NCBI GenBank assembly: GCA_028679855.1
Contig: JAJRAP010000234.1
Span: 1 to 5,016, forward strand
Direction: 5' to 3'
DNA from: Candidatus Methanoperedens sp.
GTDB taxonomy: Archaea > Halobacteriota > Methanosarcinia > Methanosarcinales > Methanoperedenaceae
Length of the DNA: 5,016 bases
Shown in pieces: positions 1-5,016 of the stretch (its first letter is position 1; the number at the start of each line of letters is the position of its first letter). Both the position numbers and the translations under genes were made by a program. Under the pieces are notes generated by a model, which ran no database searches, had not been told where the DNA came from, and saw only the letters and a list, made by a program, of their open reading frames with translations.

Positions 1-33
1 CTCCATTTACCGCAAAATATATGGCTTATTGAA

Positions 34-70
34 GCTGAGGGCTGGCGTGCGTCAGCCGCCAGCCCTGAGC
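34..70. repeat. GC-rich perfect palindrome upstream of acnB
   Basis: Bases 38-47 (AGGGCTGGCG) are exactly complementary to 57-66 (CGCCAGCCCT) around a 9-base loop (48-56). After one G-G mismatch (37/67), three more pairs (34-36 with 68-70) extend the stem to 14 positions. This is the strongest secondary structure in the upstream region. No T-run follows it on the plus strand, so it is not a classical intrinsic terminator in that direction. It could be the 3' end structure of a gene lying to the left, an RNA-processing or stability hairpin, or one copy of a dispersed palindromic repeat. The role is unknown; the base pairing itself is directly visible. Confidence 0.6.
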
Positions 71-84
71 CTCTGATTGAAAAA

Positions 85-99
85 CCATCAGAATGATGG
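85..99 (-). repeat. Short hairpin followed by T5 on the minus strand
   Basis: CCATCA (85-90) and TGATGG (94-99) form a perfect 6-bp stem with a 3-base loop (91-93). Read on the minus strand, the stem is followed directly by five T's (the A-run at 80-84), which is the shape of a weak intrinsic terminator for leftward transcription. No leftward gene is visible between here and acnB, so the target would have to be antisense or spurious transcription. A 6-bp stem can occur by chance, so the functional call is weak. Confidence 0.3.
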
Positions 100-101
100 G
101 C

Positions 102-118
102 GCAAAAAACTATAAACT
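102..118 (+). promoter_or_regulatory. Candidate archaeal BRE/TATA promoter for acnB
   Basis: TATAAA at 111-116 is preceded by an A-rich stretch (GCAAAAAAC, 102-110) that resembles an archaeal BRE next to a TATA box. Transcription from it would begin roughly 25 bases downstream, near 138-142, giving a leader of about 40 bases before the ATG at 182. Competing AT-rich boxes exist: TATAGGA near 134-140, and TTAAATTAA at 152-160, which would place the start at or very near the acnB ATG. The upstream 181 bases otherwise hold only the two hairpins and no supportable gene. The choice among boxes is inference. Confidence 0.3.
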
Positions 119-181
119 GTGCAAAAATTAGATTATAGGATAGTTGTATCGTTAAATTAATAGAACATCAGTGCATTCAGG

Positions 182-2665
182 ATGCCGATGATCCCAACAG
201 TGCTTCAAGATTACCAGGCTCACATGTTAGAGCGTCAAAAAAAAGGCATTCCACCACTGCCACTTTCAGCCCCGCAGGTGGCAGCCCTTTCAGACCTTGT
301 ATTTGACCCGCCCACGGGAAAAAAAGAATTAATACTTGAATTGCTTAAAGAGCACGTCCCTCCTGGCGTTGACCCCGCCGCGCTTGAAAAAGCAAACCTT
401 CTAAGACGCATCGCACTTCGCGAAAAGCAGTCGCCGGTAGTTTCACCGCGCGATGCAGTAAAGATGCTTGGGATGATGAAAGGGGGATATAACCTTGAAA
501 CGCTTATAGAACTGCTTGAAGATGATGAGCTTGGGAGCGTAGCGGCAAAAGCACTCTCAGATACGATACTGGTTTTCGGGTTCTTTGATAAAATACAGGA
601 ACTCTCAGGATCAAATCCACAGGCAAAAAAAGTCATGGAAAGCTGGGCGAGCGCAGAGTGGTTCACTCGTTGCCCGGGACTCCCAGATTCATTGACAGTA
701 ACAATTTTCAAAGTGCCAGGTGAGGTAAATACCGACGACCTCTCTCCCGCATCTCGCGCTGCGAGCCGTCCGGACATCCCGCTCCACGCCCTCCACATGC
801 TGGAGAACCGCTACCACAACGCTATTTCTGAAATCGAAGGGCTTAAAAAAAAGGGGCATCCAATAGCTTTTGTAGCAGACGTTGTCGGAACAGGCAGCAG
901 CAGGAAATCAGCCATGAATTCCGTCATCTGGTGGATAGGCGAGGACATTCCCGGAATCCCGAACAAACGAAGGGGCGGCATCATTCTGGGAAGCCAGATA
1001 GCTCCGATATTCTTCAATACCGCCCGCGACAGCGGCGCCATTCCCATAAGGTGCGATGTGTCGGCACTGAAAAGCGGAATCACAATTACAATAGATTTCG
1101 TTCGGCGTATGATACTTGATGAAAAAGGCAGCAAGATAACGGAATTCAGGCTTGAACCAGAAACGCTTCCAGATGAGTACAGGGCAGGTGGCAGGCTCTT
1201 ACTTATAATCGGAAAAGAACTAACAAGAAAGGCGCAGGAAGCCCTCGGAAAAGGAAAATCAACGTTCATTGAACCCACAGCACCGCAGGCATCCTCCCGC
1301 GGCTTCAACCTGGCGCAGAAGATGGTCGGGAAAGCGTGCGGTATTGCAGGCGTCCGCCCCGGGCAGTCGTGCCTTCCGAAAATTGCTACAGTGGGCTCAC
1401 AGGACACAACAGGTCCCATGACCGCTGATGAGATCAAAGAACTTGTCTGCCTTGAATTCGGTGCCCCCCTGGTCATGCAGTCGTTCTGCCATACAGCTGC
1501 GTATCCCACTCCTGAAGACAGGGAGATGCACAAGACGCTCTATAGATTTTTCAGAGACAGAGGCGGAGTGGTGTTAAAACCCGGGGATGGCATAATCCAT
1601 TCGTGGTTGAACCGGATGCTCCTTCCAGATACGGTTGGAACAGGAGGTGACAGCCACACGCGTTTTCCTATCGGCATATCTTTCCCGGCAGGAAGCGGTC
1701 TTGTGGCTTTTGCTGCGGCGCTTGGCTTCATGCCGCTTGACATGCCTGAAAGCGTGCTCGTGCGTTTCAAGGGAAGACTCAGGAAAGGGATTTTCCTGAG
1801 GGATGCCGTGAATGCCATTCCGTATTTTGCAATGCATCAGGGAAAACTCTCTCTTGTTAAGAAAAACAAGAAGAACGTCTTTAATGGAAGGATAATGGAA
1901 TTAGAAGGACTTGACCTCTCTGTTGAGGAAGCATTTGAACTAACCGATTCAAGCGCGGAACGCTCGGCTGAAGCAGCGGTGATCGCGATTTCAGAGGAAA
2001 ATGTTTCCCTGTATTTGAAGGACAGCATTTCAATATTGAAATCACTATCAAAAGAGGGCTATGCCAGCGCTGCTCTTGAGAACAGGATAAAGGAAATGGA
2101 AGAATGGCTTTCTCATCCAACGCTTCTTAAAAGGGATGATGACGCGGAATATGCGGATACAATAGACATCGACCTGTCAGAGATCAGAGAACCACTGCTT
2201 GCATGCCCCAATGATCCTGACCACATAAAGCCGCTCTCTGATGCTGCGGGTGAAAAGATAGACGAGGTCTTTATTGGTTCATGCATGACGAATTTAAGTC
2301 ATTTCAGCAACACTGCAAAAATACTCAGGAAAGAGGGGAAGAGCGCATCGAAGCTATGGATTTCACCACCCACAAGACTGGTGGAAGAACATCTTAAAGA
2401 AACTGGCGAATATGACGTATTTAAAAAGATTGGAGCAAGGCTGGAGATACCGGGATGCAGCCTGTGTATGGGCAATCAGGCAAGGGTTGCAGATAACGCC
2501 GCAGTGTTCTCCACATCCACGCGCAATTTTGATAACCGCATGGGTAAGAATGCGAAAGTATATTTAGGTTCGGCAGAACTGGCATCTGTTGTTTCAACAT
2601 TAGGGAGAATACCTTCGAATGAGGAATATTTTTCAAAGATGGAAGCTATCATGCTGGTGCAGTGA
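182..2665 (+). CDS. acnB: Aconitate hydratase B (AcnB type; possible 2-methylisocitrate dehydratase)
   Basis: This enzyme isomerises citrate to isocitrate via cis-aconitate with a [4Fe-4S] cluster in the cytoplasm; bacterial AcnB also hydrates 2-methyl-cis-aconitate. The 827 residues follow the AcnB domain order and not that of AcnA: an N-terminal HEAT-like domain (about 1-160), the swivel domain moved to the front (about 165-360, with NTDDLSPA and GTGSSRKS at 236-243), then the three catalytic domains (from about 373). The cluster ligands are C701, C759 and C762, with the spacing expected from E. coli AcnB (710/769/772, from memory). Substrate-site residues are also present: SSR at 239-241, QDT at 407-409, DSHTR at 490-494, R781 and R786. 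It appears intact and catalytically competent. The C-terminus stops about 28 residues earlier than in E. coli. The ATG at 182 has no clear Shine-Dalgarno; ATGs at 188 and 224 are alternatives, and 182 or 188 best fits the family N-terminus. It overlaps the next gene, suggesting one operon. The AcnB assignment is very secure; propionate-pathway activity is not testable here. Confidence 0.97.
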   Translation: MPMIPTVLQDYQAHMLERQKKGIPPLPLSAPQVAALSDLVFDPPTGKKELILELLKEHVPPGVDPAALEKANLLRRIALREKQSPVVSPRDAVKMLGMMKGGYNLETLIELLEDDELGSVAAKALSDTILVFGFFDKIQELSGSNPQAKKVMESWASAEWFTRCPGLPDSLTVTIFKVPGEVNTDDLSPASRAASRPDIPLHALHMLENRYHNAISEIEGLKKKGHPIAFVADVVGTGSSRKSAMNSVIWWIGEDIPGIPNKRRGGIILGSQIAPIFFNTARDSGAIPIRCDVSALKSGITITIDFVRRMILDEKGSKITEFRLEPETLPDEYRAGGRLLLIIGKELTRKAQEALGKGKSTFIEPTAPQASSRGFNLAQKMVGKACGIAGVRPGQSCLPKIATVGSQDTTGPMTADEIKELVCLEFGAPLVMQSFCHTAAYPTPEDREMHKTLYRFFRDRGGVVLKPGDGIIHSWLNRMLLPDTVGTGGDSHTRFPIGISFPAGSGLVAFAAALGFMPLDMPESVLVRFKGRLRKGIFLRDAVNAIPYFAMHQGKLSLVKKNKKNVFNGRIMELEGLDLSVEEAFELTDSSAERSAEAAVIAISEENVSLYLKDSISILKSLSKEGYASAALENRIKEMEEWLSHPTLLKRDDDAEYADTIDIDLSEIREPLLACPNDPDHIKPLSDAAGEKIDEVFIGSCMTNLSHFSNTAKILRKEGKSASKLWISPPTRLVEEHLKETGEYDVFKKIGARLEIPGCSLCMGNQARVADNAAVFSTSTRNFDNRMGKNAKVYLGSAELASVVSTLGRIPSNEEYFSKMEAIMLVQ
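2656..2659 (+). promoter_or_regulatory. Shine-Dalgarno-like GGTG deciding the lipoprotein start
   Basis: GGTG (2656-2659), part of the archaeal anti-16S complement GGAGGTGATC, lies inside the last codons of acnB. It is five bases before the ATG at 2665 but only two bases before the alternative GTG at 2662. The spacing favours ATG 2665, giving a one-base overlap (TGATG) with the acnB stop. Four bases is a short match, so this is only suggestive. Confidence 0.35.
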
Positions 2666-3366
2666 TGAAGTTTTGGTTCATGATTCTTCTACTATTTTTT
2701 TTGGCATCAGGATGCATTTCTTCTGAAGTCCCGGCTGGAGGTCCAGGACAGTATGAGCTTCCAGGTATTGAAAACACTACACTATATTACCTCAATGGGT
2801 CCACAGTGAAGGTGGTGGACAGTGTAACCAACGAAACCACTATTAAATACGTGCTCGAAGACAGCACCGAAACGAATTTCAGGGATCCTGTGGCTGTGAA
2901 TTATTCCGGAGAGAATGTGACTTTCAATGTTACTACAGAGCCGATAGTTGGAAGGAGTTATATCAGGTTCGATTTCAGTTCAGAATTTTCAGGGTTCGTG
3001 GCGTTCACCCAATCCGATGGTCTTGATTTTGTCAGAACGACAAAAGAGAATATGAGCGTCAGAGTTGTCCTGCCGCCGGGTCATACCACGGGTTCAAGGT
3101 TATTGGGAATCCCCAACCCTGAACCAGATAATGTTACCACTGACGCTATGGGAAGAGAAGTGCTGATATGGGAAAATCCGTATCCATTCCAGATATCGGT
3201 AAAATACTACCAGAGGAACGCTCCAGTGCTATTGTCTTATTTTTCAATAATATTGATAGTATGTGTCGTTGTGATCTCAGGTTATTATTATCTGACTATC
3301 AGGTCGTTGAGGAAAAAGCGCGGCGTGATAGAAAATATGATCAAGAAAAAAGGTGACCGCAAATAA
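2665..3366 (+). CDS. Surface lipoprotein with C-terminal membrane anchor (probable DUF5803 family)
   Basis: The function is unknown. Counting from ATG 2665 (233 aa), residues 1-16 are a hydrophobic signal peptide ending in a lipobox, ASG-C17, so the mature N-terminus is probably lipid-modified. Residues about 30-185 form a beta-rich, Thr/Val/Asn-rich soluble region with eight N-X-S/T sequons (N37, N44, N56, N79, N84, N88, N129, N156), typical of glycosylated archaeal envelope proteins. A single transmembrane helix spans about 188-210, followed by a basic tail (RSLRKKRG and KKKGDRK) that places the C-terminus in the cytoplasm. The domain is therefore predicted outside the cell, tethered at both ends. 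Size and architecture fit archaeal DUF5803 proteins as I remember them; that assignment is less certain than the topology. An alternative GTG start at 2662 would add one residue. The overlap with acnB implies translational coupling. No catalytic motif is recognisable. Confidence 0.85.
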   Translation: MKFWFMILLLFFLASGCISSEVPAGGPGQYELPGIENTTLYYLNGSTVKVVDSVTNETTIKYVLEDSTETNFRDPVAVNYSGENVTFNVTTEPIVGRSYIRFDFSSEFSGFVAFTQSDGLDFVRTTKENMSVRVVLPPGHTTGSRLLGIPNPEPDNVTTDAMGREVLIWENPYPFQISVKYYQRNAPVLLSYFSIILIVCVVVISGYYYLTIRSLRKKRGVIENMIKKKGDRK

Positions 3367-3395
3367 ATCTGTATTCATCTGCGGTTTTGTTTTTT
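3346..3395. terminator. Near-symmetrical stem acting as a candidate bidirectional terminator
   Basis: ACCGCA (3356-3361) pairs perfectly with TGCGGT (3380-3385) around an 18-base loop. The outer flanks are also complementary: the A6 at 3346-3351 faces the T6 at 3390-3395, with a weak bulged section containing G-T pairs between. Each strand therefore reads hairpin then T6, suiting termination of the rightward acnB-lipoprotein transcript and of the leftward glutamate-synthase-like transcript. The left arm lies in the last codons of the lipoprotein gene, and its TAA stop (3364-3366) sits in the loop. Archaeal termination depends mainly on the T-tract, so the stem may be secondary. Confidence 0.5.
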
Positions 3396-3409
3396 AACAG
3401 ATATTCCGG

Positions 3410-3415
3410 TTTTTT
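3410..3415 (+). terminator. Second T6 tract, back-up terminator for the plus-strand operon
   Basis: A run of six T's follows CCGG 44 bases after the lipoprotein stop codon. Archaeal RNA polymerase terminates at U-tracts of this kind with or without a hairpin, and serial tracts are common. Together with the T-tract at 3385-3395 it would complete termination before the convergent gene. The 66 bases between the two stop codons hold nothing else recognisable. Confidence 0.35.
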
Positions 3416-3432
3416 CTAAGACTTAACTATAA

Positions 3433-4992
3433 TTACTCATCAAGTATCGCTTCTGCGGTCTCCCTGTACGCATTCATAACGTAGGGGATACCTGAAATCT
3501 TTGAAGCTTCTTCTGTGAGCGCCATACAATCGTTCCTGTTTATGGTAGCGATGTTGAACCTGCGCGATCCTGCCATGAGCTGCTGCAGTCCGGTCCTGAA
3601 CTTCTGTGCGTATGTGTAGATACCCAGCGCGCCAAGCGGCAGGTGCTTCATGTCGTCGCCGAACTTCTGTGCAAGCTCTTCGTAGCACACGAATATTTCC
3701 TGTGGTCTTGTACCGAACTCGGAAACAGTCTTGGGCAGGTCATTCTCTTTTATCCATTTGCCGATGTTCTTGCCCACGAACCCGGGTATCATCAGCGCGC
3801 GTCCCATGCAGACCGCCTTGAAGTATGGTGAACCCATTGCAAGAGCCTTGTACACTCCGTCCTCACTTGAGAAACCGCCTGCCATCGCAAGGTCAGGTAC
3901 TCTCTCTCCTTTCTTGCTCAACTTTTCAGCGAACTCATAAGCAAGCGACTGCAGATAAAATGTCGGTATGCCCCATTCTTCCATCATGGGCCACGGGCTC
4001 ATACCAGTGCCTCCAGGCGCGCCGTCGATGGTCAGCAAGTCGATCTTTGCCTCAGAGCAGTATTTAATTGCCATGGCAAGTTCGACCATGGAATACGCGC
4101 CAGTCTTCAGTGTCACGCGCTTGAAACCAATATCCCGCAAGCGGTCAACTTCAGCCATGAACCCATCCTTTGTGACAAAGCCAAGACGGGAATGCCTCTC
4201 GAACTCCTTTATTGCAGCATCTTTATATGCTATGGCTATTGCACTGTTCTCAGGGTCCGGAGTAATGATGTACCCGCGCTTTTTGAGTTCAATGGCGCGC
4301 TCGATGCTGTCAACTTTAATCTCTCCGCCGATGCATTTTGCGCCCTGTCCCCACTTCAGTTCGATGGTGTCCAGGTCATGTTTTTCTGAGATATATTCAG
4401 CCACTCCAAGCCTTGTGTCTTCCACGTTCATCTGGACAAGTATCTCGCCATAGCCTTCGTGGTATTTCTTGTATGTAGTGATGCGCCTGTCCATTTCCGG
4501 GGATTTCTTGATCTTTTTGTTGCTGTCAAGTACAAGTCCGGGGTCTATGCCGCATACGTTCTCACCGCAAACAAGAGTGATGCCAGAAATCGCCGCGCCC
4601 GCTGCGAAGTGTTCCCAGTTCTTTCGCGCGACCTCGGTCGAGCCCAGGGCGCCTGTGAATATGGGCACTTTCATGCGGACTTTCTTGTCCCAGCCGTATT
4701 CAACTTCAGTGTTCACTCTCGGGAATGTCGCTGTGTCTGGATTGGGATCTTCACCGTCAGGGAGCCCGAAAGCGCCTACGGCATAGCCCTGTATATTCAG
4801 GTGAGAATAATCCACAGGGTAGTTCTTGTCCGCGCCTGCTGTTATATTCCCGTATGGTCCGGGATATATTACTTCGCGTCCCCTGAACGAGGATTTGAAT
4901 ATTTCACAGTTGCCGCGGCATCCATCCAAACATCTTGTACATATCCCTGACATCGGGGATACGCTCTTTGACCGATTATAGGTCTGCGTCAC
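3433..4992 (-). CDS. FMN-binding glutamate synthase-like protein with N-terminal Fe-S cysteine motif
   Basis: This is a homologue of the FMN/synthase domain of glutamate synthase (GltB), which transfers ammonia onto 2-oxoglutarate and reduces the product to glutamate. There is no glutaminase or GXGXG domain; in many archaea those are separate genes. Visible family motifs are ELKWGQGAK (211-219) with GGEIK (222-226), TIDGAPGGTGMSP (321-333), and the barrel phosphate-binding region AGGFSSEDG (371-379) followed by CMGRAL (395-400). The N-terminus carries C18-x2-C21-x3-C25-x3-C29, a likely Fe-S site. The C-x5-C-x4-C set that normally follows the FMN site in GltB is missing; only C436 and C489 occur after residue 400. 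The substrate could therefore differ, since related proteins act in N-methylglutamate synthesis. The start used is GTG at 4992, without a Shine-Dalgarno; the frame stays open to the right edge (eight more codons), so the real start may be outside. ATG at residue 14 is another option. The gene converges on the acnB operon. Confidence 0.9.
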   Translation of the reverse strand: MTQTYNRSKSVSPMSGICTRCLDGCRGNCEIFKSSFRGREVIYPGPYGNITAGADKNYPVDYSHLNIQGYAVGAFGLPDGEDPNPDTATFPRVNTEVEYGWDKKVRMKVPIFTGALGSTEVARKNWEHFAAGAAISGITLVCGENVCGIDPGLVLDSNKKIKKSPEMDRRITTYKKYHEGYGEILVQMNVEDTRLGVAEYISEKHDLDTIELKWGQGAKCIGGEIKVDSIERAIELKKRGYIITPDPENSAIAIAYKDAAIKEFERHSRLGFVTKDGFMAEVDRLRDIGFKRVTLKTGAYSMVELAMAIKYCSEAKIDLLTIDGAPGGTGMSPWPMMEEWGIPTFYLQSLAYEFAEKLSKKGERVPDLAMAGGFSSEDGVYKALAMGSPYFKAVCMGRALMIPGFVGKNIGKWIKENDLPKTVSEFGTRPQEIFVCYEELAQKFGDDMKHLPLGALGIYTYAQKFRTGLQQLMAGSRRFNIATINRNDCMALTEEASKISGIPYVMNAYRETAEAILDE

Positions 4993-5016
4993 TTCATTCG
5001 CATTTGGTTGTCTAAG

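Noticed and set aside
1..96. Plus-strand frame open from the left edge to TGA at 94-96 (31 codons), a possible C-terminus of an upstream gene.
   Set aside because: It reads straight through the strong palindrome at 34-70, has no recognisable protein features, and the other two plus-strand frames are also open at the edge (stops at 74-76 and 30-32), so no frame can be preferred.
237..852. A7-A8 homopolymers inside acnB (237-244, 319-325, 845-852) as possible programmed frameshift sites.
   Set aside because: The zero frame continues intact with conserved AcnB sequence on both sides of each run, and no alternative frame yields a plausible product; they reflect Lys codons.
235..1533. Long minus-strand open frames opposite acnB (235-798 and 811-1533).
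   Set aside because: They are antisense to a fully conserved acnB. The Ser-rich stretches arise from Asp/Glu codons on the other strand, and no family is recognisable.
3968..4950. Plus-strand open frames of about 160 codons opposite the glutamate-synthase-like gene (3968-4453 and 4459-4950).
   Set aside because: They overlap the conserved FMN-domain coding region on the other strand and show no domain or ribosome binding site.
1..5016. CRISPR array, insertion sequence, tRNA, rRNA or defence system.
   Set aside because: No regularly spaced direct repeats, transposase motifs, cloverleaf or rRNA-like sequence were seen; the window is filled by three genes with short spacers.

Overview
The window looks archaeal, most likely from the Methanosarcinales or a relative such as the Methanoperedens (ANME-2d) group. 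This is an inference from three things: a glutamate-synthase-like FMN protein of the type seen in methanogens, a surface lipoprotein packed with N-X-S/T sequons, and T-tract termination signals with TATA-like boxes instead of bacterial promoters. It is not proven by any single marker.

Layout: positions 1-181 are a non-coding upstream region with a strong GC-rich palindrome (34-70), a second short hairpin (85-99) and TATA-like boxes. A complete AcnB-type aconitase (182-2665, +) follows. Its stop codon shares one base with the ATG of a small lipid- and membrane-anchored surface protein (2665-3366, +; probably the archaeal DUF5803 family), so the two are probably co-transcribed and translationally coupled. 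Converging from the right is a glutamate-synthase-like FMN/Fe-S protein (3433-4992, -), whose true N-terminus may lie beyond the right edge. The two convergent units share a short 3' region holding a nearly symmetrical stem (3346-3361 with 3380-3395) that places a run of six T's at the end of each transcript, as a bidirectional terminator would.

Functionally, aconitase (citrate to isocitrate) lies on the oxidative route to 2-oxoglutarate, and glutamate synthase uses 2-oxoglutarate as the acceptor of the glutamine amide. The two metabolic genes are therefore compatible with 2-oxoglutarate/glutamate biosynthesis, although they are convergent and not one operon, and the exact reaction of the glutamate-synthase-like protein cannot be fixed from sequence. 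The link between aconitase and the surface lipoprotein has no obvious explanation. I see no mobile element, CRISPR array, tRNA or rRNA, and no clearly new multi-gene system. The items most worth a second look are the shared terminator, the altered Fe-S cysteine arrangement of the glutamate-synthase-like protein, and the aconitase/lipoprotein coupling.
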